A stretch of DNA of 64,000 nt from Zobellella endophytica (GTDB lineage Bacteria > Pseudomonadota > Gammaproteobacteria > Enterobacterales > Aeromonadaceae): NCBI RefSeq assembly GCF_003012775.1, contig NZ_PXYG01000011.1:48052-112051 (forward strand), written 5' to 3'. Under the pieces are notes generated by a model, which saw only the letters and a list, made by a program, of their open reading frames with translations, did no database searches and was not told where the DNA came from. Shown here piece after piece: positions 47,123-56,151 of this stretch. A program made the translations under genes and the position numbers. How positions within the stretch are numbered: position 1 is the first letter of the stretch; each line of letters starts with the position of its first letter.

Positions 47123-48637
47123 ATGGATACAGAAATAGAGATCAAGTTCCTTGTCTCACACGATATCTCCGACCGCCTGCCCGGGCTGTTGCAATCTTAC
47201 CAAATCCTCAAACATGACCAGCGGCGCCTGGCCAACACCTACTTCGATACCGCCGAACTGGCCCTGCGCCGGATGGATGCGGGCCTGCGCATCCGAAGCC
47301 AAGACGGCGAGCTGGAGCAGACCATCAAGCTCGCCGGCAGCCAGGTCGGCGGTCTGCATCAGCGGCCCGAATACAATGTCGCGCTGACCGAACATAGCCC
47401 GGATCTGTCGCGCTTTCCTGCCCATATCTGGCCCGCCGGTGTCGAGCCCGAGTCGCTGCAGCAGGCGTTGCAGCCGTTGTTCTGCACCGACTTCACCCGC
47501 CAGCGCTGGCTGCTCGGCGTCGCCGACGGCAGCGAAATCGAGCTGGCCTTCGATCGGGGCGAGATCCGTGTCCAGGGGCGGCAGGAGCCGATCCTGGAGC
47601 TGGAGTTGGAGCTGGTGAGAGGTGACGCCTCCCAGCTGTTTGAATTGGCCGATATCCTGGTCAAGCAGGGCGGGCTGCGTCTGGGCGCCGTGTCCAAGGC
47701 GCAACGCGGCTACCGGCTGGCTGGGCTGAGCCCGGCGCCGGCGTTGCGCCCGCTCGAGCATATTCCGCTGGCGGGGCACGAGTCCTGCGAGCAGGCCATG
47801 GTGCGCCTGCTGCACCAGGGGCTGCGCCACTGGCAGTTCCACGAGGAAGCCTGGGTGACCACCCCCGGCATCGACTGGCTGGTGCAGCTGCGCGAGGGTG
47901 TGTCCCTGGTGCACCAGATCCTGCTGATGTTCGGCGGCCTGGTGTCGCACCGGGTCAACAGCGCCTGGATCGATGACCTGCTCTGGCTGCAGCAGCAATT
48001 GTCCTGGCTGGACAAGGCGCAGATGCTGGGCCACCTCAGCGCCGAAAAGGGGCATTACCTGCGCCGTCTGGATTGCCAGAAGGCGCTGCTGGCGGAGCTG
48101 GCGGAACAGCAGGCGCAACTGCCCGATGAGCCGCAACTGCGGGAGCTGTTGCACGGCCCCCGTTACGGCCGGCTGATGCTGGGGCTGACCCACTGGCTCT
48201 ATCGCCAGGACTGGCGTGCCGGCCTGAGCGAGGAGCAGGTGGCGAAGCTGGCGGCGCCGGTGGCGGGGCTGGCCCGGCAGTTGATGGACGACAGCTGGCA
48301 GACCCTGCGCCGGAGCGCCCTGGGCGACGAGCGGCTCGGCAGGGAGCGGTACATTCAGCAAAAGGGCAAACTCAGGCGCAACCTGCTGGTCGGGCTGTGC
48401 TTCGGCGAGTTGTACCCGGCGGAGGCGCGCATGGGGTTTCGCATGCCCTGGCTGGACATACTGCGCGGCATCGAGGATCTGGACATGCTGTCGCCGCTGG
48501 AGGAGGCGCGCGAACGGCTGGCGGCGGAGGATCGCGAGGAGCTGGACGACTGGCTGGAGCGCAAGCGGCGTTTCCTGCTGGAAGCGCTAGAGCAGTCCCG
48601 GGCCCAGGCCCTGCTGCTGGAGCCCTACTGGCGCTGA
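47123..48637 (+). CDS. ygiF: CYTH-CHAD inorganic triphosphatase (YgiF-like)
   Basis: The 504-residue protein starts with a CYTH domain (about residues 1-200) carrying the TEIEIKFLV motif and the acidic/basic tunnel residues typical of inorganic triphosphatases, followed by a CHAD domain (about 215-500), a helical His-rich module that binds polyphosphate. E. coli YgiF is about 70 residues shorter. In enterics ygiF lies next to glnE, and glnE is 1.6 kb downstream here on the same strand, with the yjfI-type operon in between on the opposite strand. The ribosome-binding site is weak. Confidence 0.9.
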   Translation: MDTEIEIKFLVSHDISDRLPGLLQSYQILKHDQRRLANTYFDTAELALRRMDAGLRIRSQDGELEQTIKLAGSQVGGLHQRPEYNVALTEHSPDLSRFPAHIWPAGVEPESLQQALQPLFCTDFTRQRWLLGVADGSEIELAFDRGEIRVQGRQEPILELELELVRGDASQLFELADILVKQGGLRLGAVSKAQRGYRLAGLSPAPALRPLEHIPLAGHESCEQAMVRLLHQGLRHWQFHEEAWVTTPGIDWLVQLREGVSLVHQILLMFGGLVSHRVNSAWIDDLLWLQQQLSWLDKAQMLGHLSAEKGHYLRRLDCQKALLAELAEQQAQLPDEPQLRELLHGPRYGRLMLGLTHWLYRQDWRAGLSEEQVAKLAAPVAGLARQLMDDSWQTLRRSALGDERLGRERYIQQKGKLRRNLLVGLCFGELYPAEARMGFRMPWLDILRGIEDLDMLSPLEEARERLAAEDREELDDWLERKRRFLLEALEQSRAQALLLEPYWR

Positions 48638-48685
48638 CAACATGGCGGGCCGCCCGTTCGGCAGGCTCGCCTTCATCCTTTCCGC

Positions 48686-49018
48686 TCAGGGCTTCTGCGC
48701 GCGCCGGCTGTAGCTCAGCAGCTCGTCCATCACCCTGTGCTTGATTTCCAGTTGCTGGTCGGGGCGCAGGCCGTAGCGTTCGGCCAGGTAGGCGTAGTCT
48801 TCCGGGCTGAGCGACACCGTCAGCCGGGGACGCTTGGGCCTGGCGGCGGTGGGCAGGGCCAGGATATGACGAATTTGATCCGACGGGCTCAGGCCGTTGT
48901 CCAGCGCTTCGCGGCGGATGTGGTATTGCAGGCCTTCATCCATGTCGAAGGCCACCTGCACCGCCTTGGCGGCCCGCACCGAACTTTGCCATTTTTCCGG
49001 AAGCTTGCGTTGGCTCAT
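48686..49018 (-). CDS. Conserved hypothetical protein, third gene of the yjfI/PspA-like operon
   Basis: The 110-residue protein has no recognised function. Its first half (VQVAFDMDEGLQYHIRREAL, then GLSPSDQIRHIL) and second half (LTVSLSPEDYAYLAERYGL) each look like a ribbon-helix-helix type unit, a strand followed by two helices, so it could be a tandem DNA-binding or protein-binding module. Its ATG overlaps the stop of the PspA-like gene (ATGA), which indicates translational coupling. Confidence 0.7.
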   Translation of the reverse strand: MSQRKLPEKWQSSVRAAKAVQVAFDMDEGLQYHIRREALDNGLSPSDQIRHILALPTAARPKRPRLTVSLSPEDYAYLAERYGLRPDQQLEIKHRVMDELLSYSRRAQKP

Positions 49019-49644
49019 GGGCGAGGGTCCAGTCGTTGTTGCAGCCGGGCCAGCACCTGCTCGGCACTGTGCGGGCAGAAGGTGGCCTGAGCCTCCTCGG
49101 GCAGCGAGTCCGCCGCCTGCCGCCGCTCCCGCGCCCGGATGTCCGCCAGCGCCTGTTTGGCGTTGACCAGGGTCACCGCCGGATGGCGGCGGATGGCGGC
49201 CATGGTCTTGCGCACGCAGGCGGTGGTCTTGGCCATGGCCAGCTGACGGCACAGATCGTGGTACTGACGCTCGGCGCCGAGCCAGCGATCCTGGTAGTAG
49301 CGCAGCCGCTTGCGGGCCACGGCCAGGGCCGCCAGACCCTGTTCCTGGCGATCTTCCCACCGGGCGACCTGGATGGCCAGCCGGAGGGCCCGGGGCCGGT
49401 CGCCTTCAGTCAGGGCCTGCAGCACTTGCAGCTCCTGGCCGGCCAGGAACTGTTGCTGCTGCTGTTGTTGCTGTCGCAGCTCGTCGATATCCTGCTGCTG
49501 CTGGTCGCGCTGGCGCGCCAGCCCCTGCATGTGCTGTTCCGCGTGGCGGCAGTCGCGCACCAGCTGGACGCAGACCCGGTCGGGATCCAGACTGCCGTCC
49601 CGGGGGTCCTGCAGGCTGCGCAGTACCTGACCCAATACGCTCAT
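49015..49644 (-). CDS. PspA/IM30-like coiled-coil protein (YjfJ-type)
   Basis: The 209-residue protein is almost entirely helical and rich in Gln, Arg and Leu, with an uninterrupted run of eight Gln at about residues 58-66. The coiled-coil distribution and its position after a DUF2170 gene suggest a PspA/IM30-related protein like YjfJ, which helps maintain membranes. The similarity to PspA itself is weak and by pattern. It has GAGGG before the ATG, lies 10 bp after the DUF2170 gene, and overlaps the next gene by 4 bp. Confidence 0.6.
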   Translation of the reverse strand: MSVLGQVLRSLQDPRDGSLDPDRVCVQLVRDCRHAEQHMQGLARQRDQQQQDIDELRQQQQQQQQFLAGQELQVLQALTEGDRPRALRLAIQVARWEDRQEQGLAALAVARKRLRYYQDRWLGAERQYHDLCRQLAMAKTTACVRKTMAAIRRHPAVTLVNAKQALADIRARERRQAADSLPEEAQATFCPHSAEQVLARLQQRLDPRP

Positions 49645-49654
49645 CGCCCCGCCC

Positions 49655-50068
49655 TCATAACAGAAACTCCGCCATGTCTTCGATCACTTCCAGGACGTTG
49701 TCGCTCAGCACCGCCAGTTCGTGTTCGATGTCATCCAGGCTGGCGTGAAGGGAAAGGGCGCCGAACACCACGTACCAGTCGTCCAGCCGGGCAAAGGCCG
49801 ACAGCGGCATGGGGATGTTCATGTCGAGCATGGCTTCGAGCATGGCCTGGCGCCGGGCCGGCCGGACCTGGCTTTCGTCCCACAGGTAGCTGATGCACAG
49901 GATCTGATCGTCGGAAACGGAAATGAACAGGGGCAGCTCCTCGCGGTCTTCCACCGTCACCTTCAACACCTCCACATCACCGGAGATGGGGAAGCACTGA
50001 AAGCCGAAACCGGTGGTGGAATTGTCGCCGAGTTGCTCGAGGTGCTGGCCGATAACTGAGAGATCCAT
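49655..50068 (-). CDS. yjfI: DUF2170 family protein (YjfI-like)
   Basis: The 137-residue acidic protein matches the DUF2170/YjfI family, with the pattern FQCFPISGDVEVLKVTVEDR, then LPLFISVSDDQILCISYLWD, then RLDDWYVVFGALS. In other bacteria yjfI precedes a PspA-like gene (yjfJ), exactly as here. The role is unknown but assumed to concern the envelope. The ATG at 50068 is chosen because AGGA lies 7 nt upstream; one earlier TTG codon is possible. Confidence 0.78.
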   Translation of the reverse strand: MDLSVIGQHLEQLGDNSTTGFGFQCFPISGDVEVLKVTVEDREELPLFISVSDDQILCISYLWDESQVRPARRQAMLEAMLDMNIPMPLSAFARLDDWYVVFGALSLHASLDDIEHELAVLSDNVLEVIEDMAEFLL

Positions 50069-50235
50069 CAAGAGGTCCTGACATAATAAGTCAGCAACAG
50101 ACTAATCAGCCCGCGGCCCGAGTGCAAGCCCGGTGTCGACCGGTGGCGGCGGGCACGACAATCTGCGCCCGCGCACTGTGCAATGGCGGCAACAATGATA
50201 GTCTGAAGGCAGATTCTGCCAACAAGGAAACGTAC

Positions 50236-53115
50236 ATGGTTGAGATGCCCGCCCTGCTGAGTGCCCAGGCCGACAGGCACTGGGCCCGCTTCGAACAACG
50301 CGCCGCCGACATCCGCGCCGGCCTGGGCGAGCCGCGCCGCGCACAGCTCAGGGCGCTGTTCGCCTGCAGCGACTTCGCCGCCGACAGCCTGTGCCAGCAG
50401 CCGGAGCTGGCCCTGGAACTGGACGATGCGCGGGATTTGCACAACGGCGACCGGGCCGGCCGCTACCGTCCCGATCTCGCCGGTCAGCTGGCGCAGGTTC
50501 ACGACGAGCCCGGCCTGCTGCGCACCCTGCGCCGCTTTCGCCGGCGCGAGTTGCTGCTGATCGCCTGGCGGGAGATGCTGCTGGGGGCCGAGGTGGAAGA
50601 AAGCTTCGTGCACATTTCGGCGCTGGCCGATACGCTGATCGTGGAGGCCTACCGCTGGCTCTACCAGCGCCAGTGTGTCGAACTGGGCACCCCCAGTGAT
50701 GCCGAAGGCAATGCGGTGCCCATGCTGATCCTGGGCATGGGCAAGCTGGGCGGCGGCGAGCTCAACTTTTCTTCCGATATCGATCTCATCTTCACCTTCC
50801 CCCACAACGGGGTGACCCGGGGCGGGCGCAAGGAGCTGGCCAACCAGCAGTTCTTTATCCGCCTGGGACAGAAGCTGGTCAATGCGCTCAATCAGACCAC
50901 CATCGACGGCCAGGTCTACCGGGTGGACATGCGGCTGCGCCCCTTCGGCGAGTCCGGCCCCCTGGCGGTGAGTTTCGCCGCCATGGAGGACTACTACCAG
51001 CACCACGGCCGCACCTGGGAGCGCTACGCCATGGTCAAGGCGCGCATCCTCAACGACGAGGGCGAATACACCGCCGAGCTGCGCGCCATGCTCAAGCCCT
51101 TCGTGTTCCGCCGCTACATCGACTTCGGGGTGATCGACTCCCTGCGCCAGATGAAGGCGATGATCGCCGCCGAGGTGCGGCGCAAGGGACTGAAGGACAA
51201 CATCAAGCTGGGCGCCGGCGGCATCCGCGAGGTGGAGTTCATTGCCCAGGTGTTCCAGCTGATCCGCGGTGGCCGGGAGCCGGCGCTGCAGGTGCGCCAC
51301 CTGCCCCAGGCCCTGGCGGCGGCGCGGGAGGCGGGGGCGCTGACGGCGGACGAGGCGGGGCAGCTGCACCAGAGCTACCGCCTGCTGCGCAAGGTCGAAA
51401 ATTTCCTGCAGGCCTTCGCCGACCAGCAGACCCAGACCCTGCCCCAGGACGAACTCAACCGCACTCGCCTGGCCTGGCTGATGGGCCATCCGGACTGGGA
51501 GGACTTCTACCGGGCGCTGCACGGGGCCATGGCCCGGGTGCACCGCCAGTTCGAGCAGTTGATCGGCGACAGCACCGAGGCGGAAGAGGAGGGGGCGGCC
51601 CAGATCTGGTTCGATCTCTGGCAGACCGACTGGGAAGAGGAAGAGCTGGTCCGGCTGCTGCAGGAGCAGGGCATGGAGCAGGACAAGGCCGGCCGCCTGG
51701 CCCGGGCACTCAACACCTTCAAGGAAGAGTGCCCGCGCCGGGCCATGGGCCCCCAGGGACGCCAGGCGCTGGAGAAGCTGATGCCGGTGCTGCTCGACAA
51801 GGTCAGCCAGTCGGAGCTCCCCGGCATCCTGTTCGCCCGGCTGCAGAAGCTGCTGCTGCAGATCGCCACCCGCACCGCCTACCTGCAGCTGCTGGTGGAA
51901 AACGCCGGCGCCCTGACCCAGCTGATCCGGCTGTGCGAGGCCAGCTCCCTGGTGGCCGAGCAGCTGGCGCGCTATCCGATCCTGCTGGACGAACTGTTGG
52001 TGCCCCAGCTGCTGTACAACCCCATCCCCCTCGATGCCTACCGGGGCGAACTGCGCCAGTTCCTGCTGCGGGTGCCGGAGGAGGACGTGGAGCAGCAGAT
52101 GGAAGCCCTGCGCCAGTTCAAGCAGATCCAGCTGCTGCGCATCGCCGCCGCCGACATCGCCGGCGCCCTGCCGCTGATGAAGGTGAGCGATCACCTCACC
52201 TGGCTGGCGGAAGCCATCGTCGAGGAGGTGGTCAACCAGGCCTGGGCCCAGATGAGCGCCCGCCACGGCGAGCCCGAGTCGTTGGCGGACAGCCCGCGCA
52301 AGGGCTTCGGGGTGGTGGCCTACGGCAAGCTGGGCGGCATCGAGCTGGCCTACAGCTCGGATCTCGACCTGGTGTTCGTGCAGGAAGCCGGGCTCAAGGG
52401 CCAGACCAACGGCGACAAGCCCCTGGACTGCCGCCAGTTCTACCTGCGCCTGGCCCAGCGCATCATCCACCTGTTCAGCACCCGCACCCCCAGCGGCGTG
52501 CTCTACGAGGTGGACATGCGGCTGCGCCCGAGCGGCGCCTCCGGCCTGATGGTGAGCCCGCTCGACGCCTACCGGTCCTACCTGCACCACGAAGCCTGGA
52601 CCTGGGAGCACCAGGCCCTGGTGCGCAGCCGCATGATCGTGGGCGATCCCGAGCTGTTCGAGGCCTTCAACCGGATCCGGCGGGAGGTGCTGGGCAAGGT
52701 CAGGGATCGCAGCGAGCTGGCGCGGGAGGTGGTGCAGATGCGCGAGAAGATGCGCGCCCATCTGATCAAGGCCGACCCCGGCGAGTTCCACCTCAAGCAA
52801 TCGGTGGGCGGCCTGGCCGACATCGAGTTCCTCACCCAGTACCTGGTGCTGGCCTACGGTCATGAGCATCCCCGGGCGCTGACCCGCTGGTCGGACAATA
52901 TCCGCATCCTGGAGTCGGCGGTGGAAGTGGGACTGCTGGCAGAGGAGGAGGCCGGGCAATTGAAAACCGCCTACTGCGCCATCCGCGACCGGGGCCACCG
53001 GCTGAGCCTGTCCGACCAGCCCGGCCGGGTGCCGGACAGCGAACTCGTCCGGGAGAGGGATTGGGTGGTGGCAAGCTGGAATAAATGGCTCAAGCACGCC
53101 GGGACTGGGGACTAG
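50236..53115 (+). CDS. glnE: Bifunctional glutamine synthetase adenylyltransferase/deadenylase
   Basis: The 959-residue enzyme adds or removes AMP on glutamine synthetase according to nitrogen status and PII signals. It has two nucleotidyltransferase domains, one with GMGKLGGGELNFSSDIDLIF near residue 170 and one with AYGKLGGIELAYSSDLDLVF near residue 700, separated by the helical regulatory domain. AAGGAAA precedes the ATG. The last five residues and the stop codon come from the heptamer array at 53101-53128: the family end (WNKWLK) is followed by HAGTGD, so the repeat has replaced the original terminus without harming conserved parts. Confidence 0.97.
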   Translation: MVEMPALLSAQADRHWARFEQRAADIRAGLGEPRRAQLRALFACSDFAADSLCQQPELALELDDARDLHNGDRAGRYRPDLAGQLAQVHDEPGLLRTLRRFRRRELLLIAWREMLLGAEVEESFVHISALADTLIVEAYRWLYQRQCVELGTPSDAEGNAVPMLILGMGKLGGGELNFSSDIDLIFTFPHNGVTRGGRKELANQQFFIRLGQKLVNALNQTTIDGQVYRVDMRLRPFGESGPLAVSFAAMEDYYQHHGRTWERYAMVKARILNDEGEYTAELRAMLKPFVFRRYIDFGVIDSLRQMKAMIAAEVRRKGLKDNIKLGAGGIREVEFIAQVFQLIRGGREPALQVRHLPQALAAAREAGALTADEAGQLHQSYRLLRKVENFLQAFADQQTQTLPQDELNRTRLAWLMGHPDWEDFYRALHGAMARVHRQFEQLIGDSTEAEEEGAAQIWFDLWQTDWEEEELVRLLQEQGMEQDKAGRLARALNTFKEECPRRAMGPQGRQALEKLMPVLLDKVSQSELPGILFARLQKLLLQIATRTAYLQLLVENAGALTQLIRLCEASSLVAEQLARYPILLDELLVPQLLYNPIPLDAYRGELRQFLLRVPEEDVEQQMEALRQFKQIQLLRIAAADIAGALPLMKVSDHLTWLAEAIVEEVVNQAWAQMSARHGEPESLADSPRKGFGVVAYGKLGGIELAYSSDLDLVFVQEAGLKGQTNGDKPLDCRQFYLRLAQRIIHLFSTRTPSGVLYEVDMRLRPSGASGLMVSPLDAYRSYLHHEAWTWEHQALVRSRMIVGDPELFEAFNRIRREVLGKVRDRSELAREVVQMREKMRAHLIKADPGEFHLKQSVGGLADIEFLTQYLVLAYGHEHPRALTRWSDNIRILESAVEVGLLAEEEAGQLKTAYCAIRDRGHRLSLSDQPGRVPDSELVRERDWVVASWNKWLKHAGTGD

Positions 53116-53128
53116 GGATTCGGGACTG
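53101..53128 (+). repeat. Left heptamer array, 4 x GGGAYTN
   Basis: The units are GGGACTG, GGGACTA, GGGATTC and GGGACTG in perfect 7-bp register. The array contains the TAG stop of glnE (53113-53115), and its run-out GGAGG (53129-53133) acts as the ribosome-binding site of the small gene. Confidence 0.9.
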
Positions 53129-53137
53129 GGAGGAAGT

Positions 53138-53497
53138 ATGAAGACGCATAAGCGACTTGATGTCTGGCGCGAGGCCATGCTGTTGGTAAAGCTGACCTAT
53201 GAGGCTTCAGCCGCATTTCCCAAGGCCGAGCTATTCGGTCTGACATCACAGATGCGCAGGGCGGCCATTTCGGTGCCTTCCAATATTGCTGAAGGCGTGG
53301 CCAGATCGAGCACGCGTGAATATGCCCATTTCCTGAGTATTGCCAGAGGCTCGCTGAATGAGCTTGATACCCAGATGGAGATCGCGTGTATGCTCGGATT
53401 GCTGCCGCAGACACACGATATTTTTCAGCAGTTGGACCGCACCTTTCGGTTGCTCAATGGGTTGCAGAGCAGCATCAAAAAGAAACTCGAGAGCTGA
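53138..53497 (+). CDS. Four-helix-bundle protein (S23 / 23S rRNA intervening-sequence protein family)
   Basis: The 119-residue protein belongs to the S23/IVP family of four-helix bundles, seen elsewhere in 23S rRNA intervening sequences and related to the Avd accessory protein of diversity-generating retroelements. Diagnostic parts are LDVWREAMLLVKLTYEAS, LFGLTSQMRRAAISVPSNIA followed by EGVARSSTREYAHFLSIARG, and SLNELDTQMEIACMLGLL. The usual basic surface and pentamer-type helices are expected. No catalytic motif is present. GGAGG 4 nt before the ATG is the last piece of the left heptamer array. Codon use and GC are lower than in glnE and lpxL, which supports transfer. Biological function is unknown. 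Confidence 0.88.
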   Translation: MKTHKRLDVWREAMLLVKLTYEASAAFPKAELFGLTSQMRRAAISVPSNIAEGVARSSTREYAHFLSIARGSLNELDTQMEIACMLGLLPQTHDIFQQLDRTFRLLNGLQSSIKKKLES

Positions 53498-53509
53498 CAG
53501 CGTCTGTAC

Positions 53510-53537
53510 CAGTCCCGAGTCCCCAATCCCTAATCCC
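53510..53537 (-). repeat. Right heptamer array, 4 x GGGAYTN (inverted)
   Basis: Read on the minus strand the units are GGGATTA, GGGATTG, GGGACTC and GGGACTG, in 7-bp register. The array begins 12 bp after the stop of the small gene and ends 10 bp before the lpxL stop. Confidence 0.9.
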
Positions 53538-53547
53538 GGCTTTTTAA

Positions 53548-54471
53548 TCAGTACCGGTAGGGCACTCCTTCCGGGGTGGTCTTGAAGCGCCGGTGCAGCC
53601 ACATGTATTGCTCCGGGGCTTGGCGGATGGCGGCTTCGATCACCTGGTTGCCGGCGATGGCGTCCGCTTCATCGTCGCCGGTGGGGAAATCGGCCAGCGG
53701 CGGCTGGATGATCAGCCGGTAGCCGTCTTGCTCGCGCAGGGTGAAGCAAGGCAGGGTGACGGTGTTCTTCACCCGCGCCAGGGTGGCGGTGCCGGTGATG
53801 GTGGCGGCCTGCGCCACCGCGAAGAAGGGCACGAACACGCTGGCGTGGCGGCCGTAGTCGTGGTCCGGCGCGTACCAGAGGGCGTCGCCCTGGCGCAGCG
53901 CCCTGAGCATGCCCTTGATGTCGAGCCGGTCCACCAAATACTTGTTGGAGCGGCAGCGGCCGTGCACCTGGGCGTATTCCAGCACCGCATTGGTATTGGG
54001 CCGGTACACCCCCACCCCGGGCCGGTACAGGCCGAACTGGCGGGCGTTGAGCTCGAGCGTCAGGAAGTGGGCCGACAGCAGCAGCATGCCCTGGCCCTTG
54101 GCCACGGCGGTGTCTACGTGCTCGGTGCCGTCCATCCGGGTGAGGGCGCGCATGCGCCAGTGCGGCCAGAACCAGGCCATGCCGGTTTCGAAGATGGCGC
54201 AGCCCACGCTCTCGAAGTTGGCCCCGAGCATCCGTTCGCGCTCGGCCAGCGTCAGTTCGGGCAGGGCCAGCTCCAGGTTGCGCCTGGCTACCCCGACCCG
54301 GGACTTCAGCAGCTTCATCGACAGCCGGCCCAACCCGCGGCCCAGGGCCATCTGGGCGCGCCAGGGCAGCAGGGTGACCAGCAGCCACAGCAGGCCCAGG
54401 CCCAGCCAGTTCAGGGCGTAACGCGGATGCAGCAGCGCGGTGCGAAAGGGAGGAAGCCGGGAATCGTACAT
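53548..54471 (-). CDS. lpxL: Lipid A biosynthesis lauroyl acyltransferase
   Basis: The 307-residue membrane-anchored acyltransferase adds a secondary acyl chain to Kdo2-lipid IVA. It has an N-terminal membrane helix (about residues 20-38), the HxxxxE catalytic motif (His135 to Glu140), the block RPNTNAVLEYAQVHGR, DHDYG with the second conserved acidic/His region, and PEQYMWLHRRFKT near the end. It belongs to the LpxL/LpxP branch rather than LpxM. It is divergent from hldE, another LPS gene. The ribosome-binding site is weak. Confidence 0.93.
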   Translation of the reverse strand: MYDSRLPPFRTALLHPRYALNWLGLGLLWLLVTLLPWRAQMALGRGLGRLSMKLLKSRVGVARRNLELALPELTLAERERMLGANFESVGCAIFETGMAWFWPHWRMRALTRMDGTEHVDTAVAKGQGMLLLSAHFLTLELNARQFGLYRPGVGVYRPNTNAVLEYAQVHGRCRSNKYLVDRLDIKGMLRALRQGDALWYAPDHDYGRHASVFVPFFAVAQAATITGTATLARVKNTVTLPCFTLREQDGYRLIIQPPLADFPTGDDEADAIAGNQVIEAAIRQAPEQYMWLHRRFKTTPEGVPYRY

Positions 54472-54609
54472 AGGGAGTCGCCATCGTCGTCGAAAGGCCG
54501 AATTCTAAATAACTCTGGCGGGAATGACCACCAAAGGCCGGCCGACGGGTGCGATCGGTGGTGGCTGTGATAATATTTTGCCTTTCCCATGTTCACAAGG
54601 GTCGGAACC

Positions 54610-56034
54610 ATGAAGATCAAGTTGCCGGAATTCGATAGCGCCAGGGTGCTGGTGGTCGGGGATGTGATGCTGGACCGCTACTGGTCCGGTCCTACCGGAC
54701 GCATTTCGCCCGAGGCTCCGGTGCCTGTGGTCAAGGTCGAACACAATGAAGAACGCCCCGGCGGCGCCGCCAACGTGGCGCTGAACGTCGCCGCCCTGGG
54801 CGCCGGCGCCCGCCTGCTGGGGCTGACCGGAGACGACGAGGCCGCCACCGTGCTGCAGGACAAGATGCAGGGTGTGGGGGTGGCGTGTGACTTCGTGCGC
54901 CTCAAGAGCCACCCCACCATCACCAAGCTCAGGGTGATGAGCCGCAACCAGCAGCTGTTGCGGCTGGACTTCGAGGAAGGCTTCGAGGCCGAGGACGCCG
55001 CCCCGCTCACCGACAAGACCCGCGCGGCCCTGGGCCAGGCCGGGGTGCTGGTGCTGTCCGACTACGCCAAGGGCGCCCTGGCCCAGGTGCAGCAGTTGAT
55101 CCGTGCCGCCAACCAGGCCGGGGTACCGGTGCTGGTGGATCCCAAGGGTTCGGATTTCGAGAAATACCGGGGCGCCACCCTGCTCACCCCCAACATGAGC
55201 GAGTTTGAGGCGGTGGTGGGCAAGGTGAAGGATGAACGCGAGCTGGTGGCCCGCGGCCTGGAGCTGGTGGACAGGTTCGAGTTCAAGGCCCTGCTGGTGA
55301 CCCGCTCCGAGCACGGCATGACCCTGATCCGCCCGGGCGAGGACGAACTGCACCTGCCGGCTCAGGCCCACGAGGTGTTCGACGTCACCGGCGCCGGCGA
55401 CACCGTCATCGCCACCCTGGCCTCCGGCCTGGCCGCCGGCTTGGCGCTGGATCAGGCCTGTGCCCTGGCCAACGTGGCCGCCGGCATCGTGGTGGGCAAG
55501 CTGGGCACCTCCACCGTGTCCGCCATCGAGCTGGCCAACGTGCTCTACGGCGGCCCCGAATCGGGCATGGGGGTGGTCACCGAGCAGCAGCTCAAGTACG
55601 TGGTGGACGCCGCCCGCCGCCGGGGCGAGAAAGTGGTGATGACCAACGGCTGCTTCGACATCCTCCACGCCGGCCACGTCTCCTACCTGAACAACGCCCG
55701 CAAGCTGGGCGACCGGCTGATCGTGGCGGTGAACACCGACGCCTCGGTGCGCGCGCTCAAGGGCGAGGGCCGGCCGGTGAACTCGGTGGACCGGCGCATG
55801 GCGGTGCTGGCCGGCCTGGGCGCGGTGGACTGGGTGGTGCCCTTCGCCGAGGACACCCCGCGCCGGCTGATTGCCGAGGTGCTGCCCGACGTGCTGGTCA
55901 AGGGCGGCGACTATAAACCCGAGGACATCGCCGGCTTCGAGGAAGTGACCGCCAACGGCGGCGAGGTGAAGGTGCTCAACTTCGAGGACGGCTGCTCCAC
56001 CACCGCCATCATCCAGGCCATCCGTACCCGCTGA
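54610..56034 (+). CDS. hldE: Bifunctional heptose kinase/adenylyltransferase HldE
   Basis: The 474-residue enzyme makes ADP-heptose for the LPS core. The N-terminal ribokinase-like domain (about 1-320) phosphorylates D-glycero-heptose-7-phosphate and shows [16 protein letters not shown] and [16 protein letters not shown]. The C-terminal nucleotidyltransferase domain (about 340-474) has [16 protein letters not shown] with the HxGH motif. The start at 54610 is the family N-terminus. It is divergent from lpxL, forming a small LPS pair. Confidence 0.98.
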   Translation: MKIKLPEFDSARVLVVGDVMLDRYWSGPTGRISPEAPVPVVKVEHNEERPGGAANVALNVAALGAGARLLGLTGDDEAATVLQDKMQGVGVACDFVRLKSHPTITKLRVMSRNQQLLRLDFEEGFEAEDAAPLTDKTRAALGQAGVLVLSDYAKGALAQVQQLIRAANQAGVPVLVDPKGSDFEKYRGATLLTPNMSEFEAVVGKVKDERELVARGLELVDRFEFKALLVTRSEHGMTLIRPGEDELHLPAQAHEVFDVTGAGDTVIATLASGLAAGLALDQACALANVAAGIVVGKLGTSTVSAIELANVLYGGPESGMGVVTEQQLKYVVDAARRRGEKVVMTNGCFDILHAGHVSYLNNARKLGDRLIVAVNTDASVRALKGEGRPVNSVDRRMAVLAGLGAVDWVVPFAEDTPRRLIAEVLPDVLVKGGDYKPEDIAGFEEVTANGGEVKVLNFEDGCSTTAIIQAIRTR

Positions 56035-56105
56035 CGGATAACATGTCGGTGAGGTCGGCCAAAGGGCCCACTCCACCGACACGCCGTAGGACCTGATACT
56101 CGCCA

Positions 56106-56151
56106 TTTCGGCCTGCTGCGAACATTCACTGGATGTTCGGTCAGGCCGAAA
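56106..56151. repeat. Long interrupted palindrome
   Basis: TTTCGGCCTG pairs with CAGGCCGAAA, and inside these GAACAT pairs with ATGTTC around a 7-nt loop. A separate perfect palindrome GAAATGCCAT-CC-ATGGCATTTC follows at 56191-56212. Confidence 0.75.

Larger units (their letters stand above)
53101..53537. mobile_element. Putative small mobile unit: four-helix-bundle gene with inverted heptamer arrays
   Basis: The 437-bp unit consists of four GGGAYTN heptamers (53101-53128), one small gene (53138-53497), and four heptamers of the same kind in inverted orientation (53510-53537). It fills the space between the convergent genes glnE and lpxL. The gene has visibly lower GC than the flanking genes. 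No transposase is encoded. Mobility is an inference from symmetry, composition and position. Confidence 0.5.

Noticed and set aside
50068..53178. 1036-residue open frame opposite glnE
   Set aside because: The product is a low-complexity Leu/Gln/His/Gly-rich translation typical of antisense GC-rich DNA; GlnE on the plus strand has both catalytic motifs.
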